DNA of 64,000 bases from an uncultured Eubacteriales bacterium (GCA_900549475.1 UROF01000012.1:1-64000); one strand, 5' to 3'; shown: positions 33,406 to 42,903, counted from the stretch's first letter. A program made the numbers and translations. Notes: generated by a model from the letters alone, not told the origin.

Positions 33406-34278
33406 ATGAAGAAACTGATGACTCTGGTTCTGGCTCTGGCCATGATGCTGAGCCTGGCCGCCTGCGGCGGAACCGGAAATAACACTGCCGACAACGCCGG
33501 CAACACCACCAATAATACCACCAACAACACTGCCAACAATGCTGGCGACGCCGATACCGGTGACACCGGCGACGCTTCCTTCACCACCGTGGAGGAGGGC
33601 AAGCTCCACATGTCCACCAATGCCCAGTTCCCCCCCTATGAGATGACCACCGACGACGGCGGCTTCGAGGGCATTGACGTGGAGATCGCCGGCGCCATCG
33701 CTGAGAAGCTGGGCCTGGAGCTGGTAGTGGACGATATGGCGTTTAACGCAGCGCTTACTGCTGCCCAGACCGGCCAGAGCGATATGGTCATGGCAGGCGT
33801 TACCGTCAATGAGGACCGGCTGGCTGTTATGGACTTTTCCGACACCTACGCCACCGGTGTGCAGGTGGTCATCGTGAAGGAGGACTCCCCCATCCAGACC
33901 ATCGACGATTTGGCCAATGCCGAGATGATCGGCTGCCAGGCTGACACCACCGGCTACATCTATTGCTCCTATCCCCCCGAGGAGGGCGGCTACGGCGAGG
34001 ACCATGTGACCGCCTATGATAACGGTGCTCTGGCCGTCATGGCTCTGGTCAACGGCCAGGTGGACGCCGTGGTCATCGACAACGCCCCCGCTCAGGAGTT
34101 CGTCAAGGCCAACGAGGGCCTGAAGATCCTGGACACCGAGTTTGCGGTGGAGGACTATGCCATCGGTTTTGCCAAGGGCAACACCGCCCTGAAGGACGCT
34201 GTTAATGCCGCCCTGAAGGAGCTTATTGACGACGGCACTGTTCAGTCTATCATTGACAAATATATCCCGGCGGAATAA
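33406..34278 (+). CDS. Amino acid ABC transporter substrate-binding lipoprotein
   Basis: From ATG 33406 the 290-residue precursor has a lipobox with Cys20 (SLAAC), then a 30-residue N/T/D linker and a family-3 (polar amino acid) binding domain: LHMSTNAQFPPYEMT, GGFEGIDVEIAGAIAEKLG, VTVNEDRLAVMDFSDTY. The Asn/Asp pattern is typical for binding proteins of polar or basic amino acids or cystine. It forms an importer with the next two genes. Confidence 0.95.
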   Translation: MKKLMTLVLALAMMLSLAACGGTGNNTADNAGNTTNNTTNNTANNAGDADTGDTGDASFTTVEEGKLHMSTNAQFPPYEMTTDDGGFEGIDVEIAGAIAEKLGLELVVDDMAFNAALTAAQTGQSDMVMAGVTVNEDRLAVMDFSDTYATGVQVVIVKEDSPIQTIDDLANAEMIGCQADTTGYIYCSYPPEEGGYGEDHVTAYDNGALAVMALVNGQVDAVVIDNAPAQEFVKANEGLKILDTEFAVEDYAIGFAKGNTALKDAVNAALKELIDDGTVQSIIDKYIPAE

Positions 34279-34353
34279 GCTGGATCTGAGAGAAGGGCGG
34301 CCTTCTATGCCGTCCTTTTCTCATGTTTAAAGAAAGGAGAGGCCCCTTCTGTT

Positions 34354-35082
34354 ATGAATGAGTTTATGCAGTGGCTGACGGCTTTGAGCGGGCGCTTCTA
34401 CACGGCGTTTATCGAGGGAGATCGCTGGAAGCTCTATTTGCAGGGCCTGGGTATTACCCTGGAGATGACGGTGTTTGCCCTGATCTTCGGTACGATCCTG
34501 GGCGTGGTGGTGGCCGTTGTCCGTACCGCCCACGACCAGCAGCGGCCCAGACAGCGCAATATCCTGCTGGGGATTCTCAATGTCCTCTGCAAGATCTATA
34601 CCACGGTGATCCGTGGCACCCCCATGATGGTGCAGATCCTGATCTGGGGCTTTGTCATCTTTGCCTCCAGCCGCAACAAGGTCCTGGTGGGCATCATCGG
34701 CCTTGGCATCAACTCCGGGGCCTATGTGGCGGAGATCGTCCGGGGCGGCCTCATGAGTGTGGACGTGGGCCAGACGGAGGCCGGGCGTTCCCTGGGACTG
34801 GGCTATCTGGACACCATGCGCTTTATCGTCATTCCCCAGGCCTTCAAGAACATTCTGCCCTCCCTGGGCAACGAGTTCATTACCCTCTTCAAGGATACCT
34901 CCCTGGTCAACACCATCGGCGCGGCGGAGCTGACCTATCGGGCTATGCGGATCGGCGGTGCCAACTACGACTACATGGCGCCACTTATCGGCAGCGCCAT
35001 CATGTATCTGATCATCGTTATCGTCTTTACGTGGGCTCAGGGCAAACTGGAAAGGAGGCTGCGGGAAAGTGATAGACGTTAA
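34354..35082 (+). CDS. Amino acid ABC transporter permease
   Basis: The 242-residue permease of the HisM/GlnP family has about five transmembrane helices and the coupling-loop motif GQTEAGRSLGLGYLDTMRFIVIPQA. RGTPMMVQILIWGF is the family signature. It presumably works as a homodimer because only one permease gene is present. AAAGGAGAGG lies upstream. Its end overlaps the ATPase gene by 14 bases. Confidence 0.95.
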   Translation: MNEFMQWLTALSGRFYTAFIEGDRWKLYLQGLGITLEMTVFALIFGTILGVVVAVVRTAHDQQRPRQRNILLGILNVLCKIYTTVIRGTPMMVQILIWGFVIFASSRNKVLVGIIGLGINSGAYVAEIVRGGLMSVDVGQTEAGRSLGLGYLDTMRFIVIPQAFKNILPSLGNEFITLFKDTSLVNTIGAAELTYRAMRIGGANYDYMAPLIGSAIMYLIIVIVFTWAQGKLERRLRESDRR

Positions 35083-35791
35083 AAATCTGTCTAAAGCTTT
35101 TGGAGATCATCTGGTGCTGGACAATATCGACCAGCATATCTACCCCGGAGAGGTGGTAGTAGTTATCGGGCCCTCCGGTTCCGGTAAGTCCACCTTCCTG
35201 CGGTGCCTGAACCTGCTGGAGACCCCTACCGCCGGTACCATTACCTTTGAGGGACAGGAGATCACCGATCCCAAAGCGGATATCGATAAGATCCGTCAGG
35301 GTATGGGCATGGTGTTCCAGCACTTCAACCTGTTCCCCAACATGACGGTGAAGAGAAATATCACCCTGGCTCCGGTGCGGACCAAGCTTATGAGCCAGGC
35401 GGAGGCCGACGAGCTGGCCATGACGCTGCTGCGCCGGGTGGGCCTGGAGGAGAAGGCCGACGCCTATCCCAATCAGCTCTCCGGCGGCCAGAAGCAGCGG
35501 ATCGCCATTGTCCGGGCCCTGGCCATGAAGCCCAAGGTCATGCTCTTTGACGAGCCTACCAGCGCTTTGGACCCCGAGATGGTGGGCGAGGTGCTGGAGG
35601 TCATGAAGGAGCTGGCCCAGGAGGGTATGACCATGGTGGTGGTCACCCACGAGATGGGATTTGCCCGGGAGGTGGGCAGCCGGGTCCTCTTCATGGACGG
35701 CGGCCACATCCTGGAGGAGAACACGCCCAAGGAGCTCTTTGAACACCCCCAGTGCGAGCGCCTGCAGTCCTTCCTGGCCAAGGTGCTGTAA
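35069..35791 (+). CDS. Amino acid ABC transporter ATP-binding protein
   Basis: The 240-residue ATPase of the GlnQ/HisP family has Walker A GPSGSGKST, signature LSGGQKQR, Walker B VMLFDEPTSALDPE and switch His in VVTHEMGFA. It starts with GTG inside the permease gene (AAAGGAGG upstream). It ends the importer operon, followed directly by a terminator. Confidence 0.95.
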   Translation: MIDVKNLSKAFGDHLVLDNIDQHIYPGEVVVVIGPSGSGKSTFLRCLNLLETPTAGTITFEGQEITDPKADIDKIRQGMGMVFQHFNLFPNMTVKRNITLAPVRTKLMSQAEADELAMTLLRRVGLEEKADAYPNQLSGGQKQRIAIVRALAMKPKVMLFDEPTSALDPEMVGEVLEVMKELAQEGMTMVVVTHEMGFAREVGSRVLFMDGGHILEENTPKELFEHPQCERLQSFLAKVL

Positions 35792-35807
35792 TCGCCATAT
35801 TGCAAGA

Positions 35808-35841
35808 AAAAAGGGAGAGGATCGCTGTCCTCTCCCTTTTT
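35808..35841 (+). terminator. Intrinsic terminator
   Basis: A 14-bp perfect stem (35808-35821 with 35828-35841) has flanking A and T runs after the importer operon. Confidence 0.92.
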
Positions 35842-35850
35842 GTGTGCCCA

Positions 35851-35879
35851 TTGTCAATACACTGGGAATGTGGTATGAT
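35851..35879 (+). promoter_or_regulatory. Promoter of the lspA operon
   Basis: TTGTCA (35851-35856) and TATGAT (35874-35879) are separated by 17 bases, 32 bases before the lspA start. Confidence 0.7.
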
Positions 35880-35911
35880 ACCCATACTTGCTGAAAAAGG
35901 AGTTAACCACT

Positions 35912-36415
35912 ATGGCATATATCGTGACGATTCTCTTGTGTATTGCCGCCGATCAGGCGGTAAAATTCTGGACAGTGGCCAATCTTGGGCTCTTTGAGAC
36001 CAAACCCCTGATCCCCGGCCTGGTGGAGCTGTGCTACGTCCAGAATACCGGCGGCGGCTTCTCCATTCTGACGGAGCACACCTGGCTGCTGACGGTGGTG
36101 ACGGCGGTGCTGATGGCGGTGATCGCCTGGGCCATGGTGAAGAAAATTTTCCCTCATCCGGCGGCTATGTGGACATTGACGCTGATCCTGGGCGGGGGCT
36201 TAGGCAACCTTGTGGACCGGGTGCGGCTGGGTTATGTGGTGGATATGTTCCACTTTGAGTTCCTGCCCTCCTTTCCGGTGTTCAATGTGGCGGATATGTG
36301 TATCGTCTGCGGCACCATCGGCTTTGCGGCCTACTATCTGCTGCTCCACGACAAGGTGATGGCAAAAAAGAAGGAGGATACCAGTGGAAGCGACCATCCT
36401 GACGGCAACGCCTGA
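35912..36415 (+). CDS. lspA: Lipoprotein signal peptidase
   Basis: The 167-residue, four-helix membrane protease removes signal peptides from prolipoproteins. Catalytic Asp102 (NLVDRV) and Asp128 (NVADM) are both present. It serves the several lipoproteins encoded in this window. ATG 35912 has AAAAGGAG upstream. Its last 32 bases overlap the start of the pseudouridine synthase gene, the common lspA-rluD arrangement. Confidence 0.96.
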   Translation: MAYIVTILLCIAADQAVKFWTVANLGLFETKPLIPGLVELCYVQNTGGGFSILTEHTWLLTVVTAVLMAVIAWAMVKKIFPHPAAMWTLTLILGGGLGNLVDRVRLGYVVDMFHFEFLPSFPVFNVADMCIVCGTIGFAAYYLLLHDKVMAKKKEDTSGSDHPDGNA

Positions 36416-37301
36416 GCAGGCGGGACAGCGGCTGGACGCCTTTCTGGCCCAGGCCCTGCCGGAGCTGACCCGGTCTGCGGCCCAGCGGCTCATTGCCGAG
36501 GGACTGGTGACAGTAGACGGCAAGGCCCCCGCCAAGAGTTTGAAGCTCTCCGGCGGGGAGACGGTGGCTGTGACCGTGCCGGAGCCGGAGGAGGCCCAGG
36601 CCCTGCCGGAGGACATCCCTCTGGACGTGGTCTATGAGGACGATGACGTGATCGTGGTGAACAAGCCGGTGGGCATGGTGGTCCACCCGGCCCCGGGTCA
36701 CAGCGGCGGCACACTGGTCAACGCCCTGCTCCACCACTGCGGCGACAGCCTCAGCGGGATCGGGGGAGAGCTGCGCCCTGGTATCGTCCACCGCATCGAC
36801 CGGGACACCAGCGGCCTTATCATCGCCGCTAAAAATGACTTTGCCCACCAGGCCCTCTCCGCCCAGCTCCAGGATCACAGCCTGTGCCGGACCTATGAGG
36901 CGGTGGTCATCGGGAATCTCCGGGAGGACAGCGGCACCGTCAATGCCCCCATTGACCGCAATCCCAAGGACAGAAAGAAGATGGCAGTGGTGCCCGGAGG
37001 CCGCCCGGCTGTCACCCACTGGCAGGTGCTGGAGCGCTTTCCGGGATATACCTATGTCCGCTGCCGGCTGGAGACAGGCCGTACCCACCAGATCCGGGTC
37101 CATATGGCCTACATCGGCCACCCCCTCTATGGAGACACGGTATACGGCGCCAAAAAGGCGGCACCCGGTATGACGGGCCAGTGCCTCCACGCGGTGGGCC
37201 TCACCTTCCGTCACCCCCGTACCGGGGAGACAGTGGAGCTGAGCTGTCCCCTCAATGAGGAGTTTACAGCATTTTTGCGGAAACTGAGAGGAGGAGCGTA
37301 G
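36384..37301 (+). CDS. 23S rRNA pseudouridine synthase, RluD family
   Basis: The 305-residue protein has an N-terminal S4 RNA-binding domain (GQRLDAFLAQALPELTRS) and a catalytic domain with HRIDRDTSGL, where Asp139 is the nucleophile. VVNKPVGMVVHPAPGH and RTHQIRVHM are further family motifs. It starts at GTG 36384 within lspA with AAGGAGG upstream. RluD-type modification of the large-subunit rRNA is likely; the exact positions are not predictable here. Confidence 0.94.
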   Translation: MEATILTATPEQAGQRLDAFLAQALPELTRSAAQRLIAEGLVTVDGKAPAKSLKLSGGETVAVTVPEPEEAQALPEDIPLDVVYEDDDVIVVNKPVGMVVHPAPGHSGGTLVNALLHHCGDSLSGIGGELRPGIVHRIDRDTSGLIIAAKNDFAHQALSAQLQDHSLCRTYEAVVIGNLREDSGTVNAPIDRNPKDRKKMAVVPGGRPAVTHWQVLERFPGYTYVRCRLETGRTHQIRVHMAYIGHPLYGDTVYGAKKAAPGMTGQCLHAVGLTFRHPRTGETVELSCPLNEEFTAFLRKLRGGA

Positions 37302-38002
37302 TGGATCGTTTCAAAATCATGGCATACCTGGAGGGGGACATCCTCCAGAACGCGCCGCTGCTGGGCGCCCTCCAGCGGGGTGCCGGGGAACTGGTGGCCG
37401 GGGGTGAAAGCGGAGCGCTGCTCCGGGAAACATCGGGGTCGTATATGTTCTCAGCGGCCTCCCGGCAGGCGGCGGCAGAACTGGTGGAGGCGCTGCCGGC
37501 ATGCACCTCTATGATGGTCTGCCAGGCGGACCTGGCGGACATCCCTGCAAAGCAATACGGCCTGGAGATCGGAAAAAGCTGCCATCAGGCGGTATACACC
37601 GGAGGACCGCTGCCCCAAAGGGATGTGTTGACCTTCCGGGCCCCCGGGGAGGCGGAGCTGGATATCATTGAGGCCACCTATGCGCTGGAGGACCGGCAGG
37701 TGCTGACCAGGCTCCGGGACGATGGGATGCTCTTTGCCGGTTTTGACCAGGGGGAATTTGTGGGCTATGTGGGCCGCCATCAGGAGGGCAGTATAGGGCT
37801 GCTCAATGTGTTCCCCCAGTACCGCAGGCGGGGCTACGGCCAGGAACTGGAGACGTTCATCCTCAACCGGGTGCTGGCGGCAGGGGAGCTGCCCTACTGC
37901 CAGATCTTTCAGGGAAATGAGGCGTCTCTGGCCCTTCAGGCCAAGCTGGGCTGGAAGCTGGCGGACAAGTATACTTGCTGGCTGTTCCCGCCGGAGGAAT
38001 AG
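37301..38002 (+). CDS. GNAT family N-acetyltransferase
   Basis: The 233-residue protein has a GNAT acyl-CoA fold in its C-terminal half: VGYVGRHQEGSIGLLNVFPQYRRRGYGQ carries the acetyl-CoA pyrophosphate-binding R/Q-x-x-G-x-G/A-type motif, followed by IFQGNEASLALQAKLGWK. The N-terminal half (about 130 residues) lacks a recognised signature and may set substrate preference. The GTG overlaps the RluD stop by one base. A terminator follows. Confidence 0.85.
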   Translation: MDRFKIMAYLEGDILQNAPLLGALQRGAGELVAGGESGALLRETSGSYMFSAASRQAAAELVEALPACTSMMVCQADLADIPAKQYGLEIGKSCHQAVYTGGPLPQRDVLTFRAPGEAELDIIEATYALEDRQVLTRLRDDGMLFAGFDQGEFVGYVGRHQEGSIGLLNVFPQYRRRGYGQELETFILNRVLAAGELPYCQIFQGNEASLALQAKLGWKLADKYTCWLFPPEE

Positions 38003-38016
38003 ATCGGTAACAAATC

Positions 38017-38055
38017 AAACAGCCGCCGCAGGCATTTTGCCTGCGGCGGCTGTTT
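38017..38055 (+). terminator. Intrinsic terminator
   Basis: A perfect 18-bp stem (38017-38034 with 38038-38055) has a 3-base loop and a terminal T-run after the lspA operon. Confidence 0.93.
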
Positions 38056-38080
38056 CGCTGTTATTGTGGGGGATAAGCTT

Positions 38081-38384
38081 CGCGACTGGCGGGAGGGGAC
38101 TGAGAGCTTACAGCTCCTCCAGTTCATCCAGCCAGAGTTTGGCCACTGCATCACTGGGCATCCGCCTCGTCGGCGCAAGTTTCGTATCCCTCTGCCCGCC
38201 GCTTCAGCGGCAGGCATCGCTCGCTTCACTGCGCCTCCTCTCCCCACCCCAGACCGCTTTGCACCCTGCGGGCGCTGCGCTGGGTCTGGGCGGGGGCCCC
38301 GCGACTGGCGGGAGAGATCTGAGAGCTTACAGCTCCTCCAGTTCATCCAGCCAGAGTTTAGCCACTGCATCAGACGGCATCCGC
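38081..38384. repeat. Direct repeat duplicating the 3' end of nadE
   Basis: An about 85-bp segment at 38081-38165 recurs at 38300-38384, offset 219 bp, with few mismatches. The second copy holds the last 18 codons and stop of nadE (minus strand). The first is a detached copy that still encodes the same C-terminal residues (AKLWLDELEEL and stop). Between them lie about 135 bases with strong inverted repeats, for example the CCCAGACC/GGTCTGGG arms at about 38252-38290. The structure suggests a tandem duplication followed by insertion of a palindromic element. Confidence 0.8.
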
Positions 38385-40279
38385 CAGTCGCCCCGGGGGC
38401 TCAAAGCCACGGAGCCCACCTTGGGTCCGTCGGGCAGGCAGGAGCGCTTGAACTGCTGGTTGAAGAACCGGCGGTAGAAATTCTTCAGCCACTTGAGGAT
38501 CACAGCGCGGTCATACTTGCGGCCCAGAGCCTGCTCCGCCAGCCGCAGCACCTTCCGGGGACCGAAGCCCCAGCGGATGATGTAGTAGAGGAAGAAGTCG
38601 TGGAGCTCGTAGGGGCCCACCAGATCCTCGGTCTTCTGGCTGATCTTGCCCTGAACGGCGGGCAGCAGCTCCGGAGACACGGGGGTGTCCAGAATGTCCT
38701 CCAGCACGTGGGTGAGATCCTCGTCCTTTTTCAGGTTGTCCCGGGCCACATAGTCCACCAGATGGCGCACCAGGGTCTTGGGGATGGAGGCATTGACGCC
38801 GTACATGCTCATATGGTCGCCGTTATAGGTGGCCCAGCCCAGAGCCAGCTCGCTGAGATCACCGGTGCCGATGACAAGACCGCCGGACTGGTTGGCGATG
38901 TCCATAAGCACCTGGGTGCGCTCCCGGGCCTGGGCGTTCTCAAAGGTGACGGAGTGGTCCTCCATGCTGTGGCCGATGTCCTTGAAGTGGCTCTTGACGG
39001 TGTCACCGATGGGGATGGTGCGAAGGGTGGCCCCCATCCGCTCCGCCAGGATCACGGCGTTGTTTTTGGTGCGGTCGGTGGTGCCGAAGCAAGGCATGGT
39101 CACGGCAATGATGTCCGTGGCGGGCCGGCCCAGCATACCCATGGCAAGAGCGGTGATAAGAAGGGCCAACGTGGAGTCAAGGCCGCCGCTCAGGCCCACC
39201 ACTGCCGTTCTGGCGCCGGTGTGCTCCAGCCGCTTTTTGAGACCCATGGCGGCGATGGTCAAAATCTCCTCGCACCGGTCCGCCCGGTCGGCGGCGTTCT
39301 CCGGTACAAAGGGGGTGGGGGAGACGTAGCGGGTAATGGGGGTCTGGCAGGGGGTGAACTCCGCCCAGGCTGCGGCCAGACAGCCGCAGGAGGGGTCACG
39401 GAAACTGGGCTCGGCAGGGAAGGTGGTCAGCCGCCGCCGCTCATACACCAGCCGCTGCACGTCGATCTCGCTGATGGTAAGGCCGGTGGCAAAGCGCTTC
39501 TCCGCCAGGAGGGCGCCGTTTTCGGCGATCATGTTGTGGCCGGCAAACACCAGGTCGGTGGTGGATTCTCCCTCCCCGGCATCGGCGTAGACGTAGCCGC
39601 AGCAGAGGCGGCCGGACTGGCCCACCACCAGCTGACGGCGGTAGGCGGCCTTGCCTACCACCTCGTTGGAGGCGGAGAGGTTCAGGATAATGGTGGCCCC
39701 GGCCTCCGCCAGATGGCGGGAGGGGGGATCGGCAGCCCATAGGTCCTCACAGATCTCAATACCCACCTTCAGCCCCGGGATACCCTTGCACTCGATAATG
39801 GTCTGGCCCAGGGTGGTATGGAGCATGTCGGTATCGTCGTAGGGGCAGGGAACATCCAACGTCAGGGGATGGTCCAGGCCGCCGGCGGTAAACCAGCGCT
39901 GCTCATAGAACTCCCCGTAGTTGGGCAGATAGGTCTTGGGGACCACCGCCACGATCTCGCCTTTCTGGATGGCCACGGCGCAGTTATAGAGCTTTCCGGC
40001 GCAGCGCAGGGGCATGCCGAACACCGCCAGGATCTCCAGGTGGCTGGTGGCTTTCAGGATAGTCCGCAGGCCCTCCATAGCCCCTTCCAGCAGGGTGTCG
40101 TGCAAAAACAGGTCGCCGCAGGTGTAGCCGGTAAGGCACAGTTCCGGCAGGGCCAGGATCTTTACGCCCTGCTTGTCCGCCTCCCGGATCATGGTGAAGA
40201 TCTGCTCGGCGTTGTACCGGCAATCCGCCACCCGGATCTTAGGGGTTCCTGCCGCCACGCAGATAAAGCCGTCTTTCAT
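38327..40279 (-). CDS. nadE: Glutamine-dependent NAD+ synthetase
   Basis: The 650-residue bifunctional enzyme has an N-terminal nitrilase-like glutaminase domain (Glu in ALPELCLTGY, Lys in VPKTYLPNYGEFYE, Cys in GIEICEDLW) that releases ammonia for the C-terminal synthetase domain, which carries the PP-loop SGGLDSTLAL and converts deamido-NAD to NAD. AGGAGG-like GAGG lies upstream of ATG 40279. Its last codons are duplicated downstream (see the repeat). Confidence 0.96.
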   Translation of the reverse strand: MKDGFICVAAGTPKIRVADCRYNAEQIFTMIREADKQGVKILALPELCLTGYTCGDLFLHDTLLEGAMEGLRTILKATSHLEILAVFGMPLRCAGKLYNCAVAIQKGEIVAVVPKTYLPNYGEFYEQRWFTAGGLDHPLTLDVPCPYDDTDMLHTTLGQTIIECKGIPGLKVGIEICEDLWAADPPSRHLAEAGATIILNLSASNEVVGKAAYRRQLVVGQSGRLCCGYVYADAGEGESTTDLVFAGHNMIAENGALLAEKRFATGLTISEIDVQRLVYERRRLTTFPAEPSFRDPSCGCLAAAWAEFTPCQTPITRYVSPTPFVPENAADRADRCEEILTIAAMGLKKRLEHTGARTAVVGLSGGLDSTLALLITALAMGMLGRPATDIIAVTMPCFGTTDRTKNNAVILAERMGATLRTIPIGDTVKSHFKDIGHSMEDHSVTFENAQARERTQVLMDIANQSGGLVIGTGDLSELALGWATYNGDHMSMYGVNASIPKTLVRHLVDYVARDNLKKDEDLTHVLEDILDTPVSPELLPAVQGKISQKTEDLVGPYELHDFFLYYIIRWGFGPRKVLRLAEQALGRKYDRAVILKWLKNFYRRFFNQQFKRSCLPDGPKVGSVALSPRGDWRMPSDAVAKLWLDELEEL

Positions 40280-40410
40280 GGCAAAGCCTCCTCAACATGC
40301 AAGAATGATTGTTTGGGGTTATTGTACCCCGGCAAGGGAGAAAATGCAAGCAGGCCGCCGCCCTTTTGAGGGCTGCGGCCTGCGGTGTGTTTCAGGAAAT
40401 GGGAGGGAGA

Positions 40411-41823
40411 TCATTCGCCCTGGCTCTCTCCGCCGCCCTGACCCTTACCACGGGGCCGGTGACGGGGACGACGGCGGCGGGCACGGCCTTCTCCGGATTT
40501 ACCCTCCGAAGGGGCGGCACTCTGCTGCCGGGCGGCACGGTCGGCGGCGGCCTTCTTCTCCGCGGTGGTGTCGCCGGAGGAACGGATCACCGTCTTTTCC
40601 ACCTTCTCCACCTTTACGGGGCTGCCCTCCCGGGGCTTATCCTGCCGCCGGCCTCTCTGGCCGCGGCCGGCGGGCTCAGCCTTCTTCTCAGGCCGGGCCG
40701 CTTTTTCCGCCTTTTCCTGCTTTTCCGGCTTTTCGGCCTTCTTCTCAGGGGCGGGCTTTCCCGTGTCGGCGGTTTTTGCCTTGTCGCCGCCCCGGCGGCC
40801 GCCTCTGCTGCGGCGGCGGGAACCGGACTTGCTCTCCTCCTTGGACTCGTCAGCCAGCACAGAGGGAATGGCAATGGCCTCCTTGACGGGGGAGGCGCTG
40901 CGGCGCTGGGGACGGGGTTCCTGGGGCTCCTGAGGCTCCTCCGGAAGGGCCTCCTGGGGGGTATAGCGCTGGGGCCGCTCCTGAGGGATCTCGATGCCCT
41001 CCCGGCTGCCCTTGCCGTTGCGCAGGACACAGATCTCGCAGCACTTATAGCGCTTGGGAGATTCGGGGGCGCTGTCCAGGCGGACAGTGACCTCCTCCCG
41101 CAGGAGATCCACACTGCTGATATTGCCGATGCCGTCGGGGGTGTCCACAAAGCTGTCGTTTTTGGGCATCCGCTTGGCGGCGTCCTCGTAGGCGTTCTGC
41201 TCGTACTTGAGACAGCACATGAGCCGTCCGCAGGTACCGGAGATCTTGGTGGGGTTGAGGCTCAGGTTCTGGGTCTTGGCCATCTTGATGGACACGGGGA
41301 TAAATTCATCCAAAAACTGGCTGCAGCACAGGGGACGGCCGCAGATACCAAGACCGCCCAGCATCTTGGCCTCATCCCGGACGCCGATCTGCCGCAGCTC
41401 GATCCTGGCCCGGAACACGCTTGCCAGATCCTTTACCAGTTCCCGGAAGTCCACCCGCCCCTCGGCGGTAAAGAAGAAGATGATCTTGTTGCCCTCGAAG
41501 TTGCACTCCACGTTCACCAGCTTCATCTCCAGCTTGTGGGCGGCGATCTTCTTCTCGCAGATGGCGAAAGCCTCCTTCTCCCGCTTCTGGTTGTAAGCGG
41601 CGGCCTTGTGATCGTTTTCGGTGGCGATGCGGACCACCGGCCGCAGAGGCTGTACCACGCTCTGCTCAGGCACCTCGTGGTTGCCCTCCACGCAGCAGAC
41701 GTATTCCATGCCCTGGGCGGTTTCCACCACCACATACTGGCCCGGCTCAATGGTCAGGCCGTTGGGGTCAAAATAGTAATTCTTCGCGCCGCCCCGAAAG
41801 CGGACGCTGACGACTTCTGTCAA
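40411..41823 (-). CDS. RicT/YaaT-like PSP1 domain protein with long basic tail
   Basis: The N-terminal 290 residues match the PSP1-domain protein RicT (YaaT), part of the RicAFT complex that in Bacillus affects RNase Y-dependent mRNA processing, sporulation and competence and binds [4Fe-4S] clusters. Conserved cysteines are in GICGRPLCC and GTCGRLMCC. The remaining about 180 residues are a low-complexity K/R/E/A/P/G-rich extension ending in RRRPRHRPRGKGQGGG, absent from the short Bacillus protein and likely RNA-binding. It starts at TTG 41823 with AGGAGG upstream. It lies next to holB, as yaaT does in Bacillus. Confidence 0.9.
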   Translation of the reverse strand: MTEVVSVRFRGGAKNYYFDPNGLTIEPGQYVVVETAQGMEYVCCVEGNHEVPEQSVVQPLRPVVRIATENDHKAAAYNQKREKEAFAICEKKIAAHKLEMKLVNVECNFEGNKIIFFFTAEGRVDFRELVKDLASVFRARIELRQIGVRDEAKMLGGLGICGRPLCCSQFLDEFIPVSIKMAKTQNLSLNPTKISGTCGRLMCCLKYEQNAYEDAAKRMPKNDSFVDTPDGIGNISSVDLLREEVTVRLDSAPESPKRYKCCEICVLRNGKGSREGIEIPQERPQRYTPQEALPEEPQEPQEPRPQRRSASPVKEAIAIPSVLADESKEESKSGSRRRSRGGRRGGDKAKTADTGKPAPEKKAEKPEKQEKAEKAARPEKKAEPAGRGQRGRRQDKPREGSPVKVEKVEKTVIRSSGDTTAEKKAAADRAARQQSAAPSEGKSGEGRARRRRPRHRPRGKGQGGGESQGE

Positions 41824-41876
41824 AGAAAGCGCCTCCTTTATTTCAATAGATCAGAGGGTAAGGGCGGCAAGGCCTG

Positions 41877-42725
41877 TCAGGGCGCCAGTGCCACTGCCAG
41901 GGCGCCGGTGAGATGTCCCACGCCCACATTGTAGCCGCACTGGCGAACAAAATCCCCCAGTGTATCGGCCAGGGCGGACAGGCGCCGGCGGCCCAGGGTC
42001 TCCGCCAGACGGCGGATGAGGGGATCATCCCAGCCGCTGCCGCCGTAGGACAGGCTCAAAGCCCCGCAGATCAGATCCCTGGTATCGGACAGCAGTCCCT
42101 GCAGGGATTCCCGTTCGATCTTGCTGTTTTCCATCTGGGCCCAGAAAGCGGCCATATCCGCGCTGCGCCCGGCACACAGGAGTTCACACAGCTGCCGGGC
42201 ACTCTCATCCACAGCGGAGCGCTCGGGCGGCGGCGGGGCCAGTCTCCACTCCACGCTCCGGGAGCGGATGGTGGGCAGCAGCATGGCGCTGTTTGCCGCG
42301 CAGAAGAGAAATGCGGCGTGAGGAGGACCCTCCTCCAGCACCTTCAGCAGTACGTTCTGCCCCTTGGGGTCCAGCAGGGAGCAGTCGGGGAAGAGGTAGA
42401 TCTTCCGCCGGCCCTCGTTGGGGAGGATATAGGCATCGGAGCGGACGGAGCGCAGGATCTCCATGGAGATGCTCTTGTGGTCCGGGTCCCGGACCGTGAT
42501 CACGTCGGGGTGGATGTCCCGCAGCACCTTCCGGCAGGCGGGGCACACGCCGCAGGGGGGCTCGTCCCCCTGACACTCTATGGCGGCGGCGGCAAACCGG
42601 GCACATCGGAGCAGATCGCCCTGGCCGCTGAGGATCACCGCCTGGCCCAGGGTGCCTGCCCTGGCTGCCCTCCGCAGCTGCCCGGCCAGCTGTTCCTGCC
42701 CGGGAATGGTCAGCTCCTGCGCCAT
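41877..42725 (-). CDS. holB: DNA polymerase III delta-prime subunit
   Basis: From ATG 42725 (AGGAGG upstream) the 282-residue protein is an AAA+ clamp-loader subunit. It has the zinc-module cysteines CQGDEPPCGVCPACRK, the SISMEILRSVRSDAY region and KVLEEGPPHAAFLFCA as in DnaX/HolB proteins. The Walker A site is degenerate, normal for delta-prime. RicT follows 53 bp later, a conserved Firmicute neighbourhood. Confidence 0.9.
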   Translation of the reverse strand: MAQELTIPGQEQLAGQLRRAARAGTLGQAVILSGQGDLLRCARFAAAAIECQGDEPPCGVCPACRKVLRDIHPDVITVRDPDHKSISMEILRSVRSDAYILPNEGRRKIYLFPDCSLLDPKGQNVLLKVLEEGPPHAAFLFCAANSAMLLPTIRSRSVEWRLAPPPPERSAVDESARQLCELLCAGRSADMAAFWAQMENSKIERESLQGLLSDTRDLICGALSLSYGGSGWDDPLIRRLAETLGRRRLSALADTLGDFVRQCGYNVGVGHLTGALAVALAP

Positions 42726-42903
42726 GTTTTCGCCTCCTCGCTCCGCTGCATTGTGTCCTCCGGAGAGATACAAGCAGATGCAAAATCATAATCATTTTAT
42801 CACACTCTCCGTAAAAAAATCAACAACGAGCAAGGAAAGAATAGGAGAATCAACAGATTTTCTTTTTTGTCCAAAAATTTATGAAAAATTATGCAAAAGG
42901 GCC

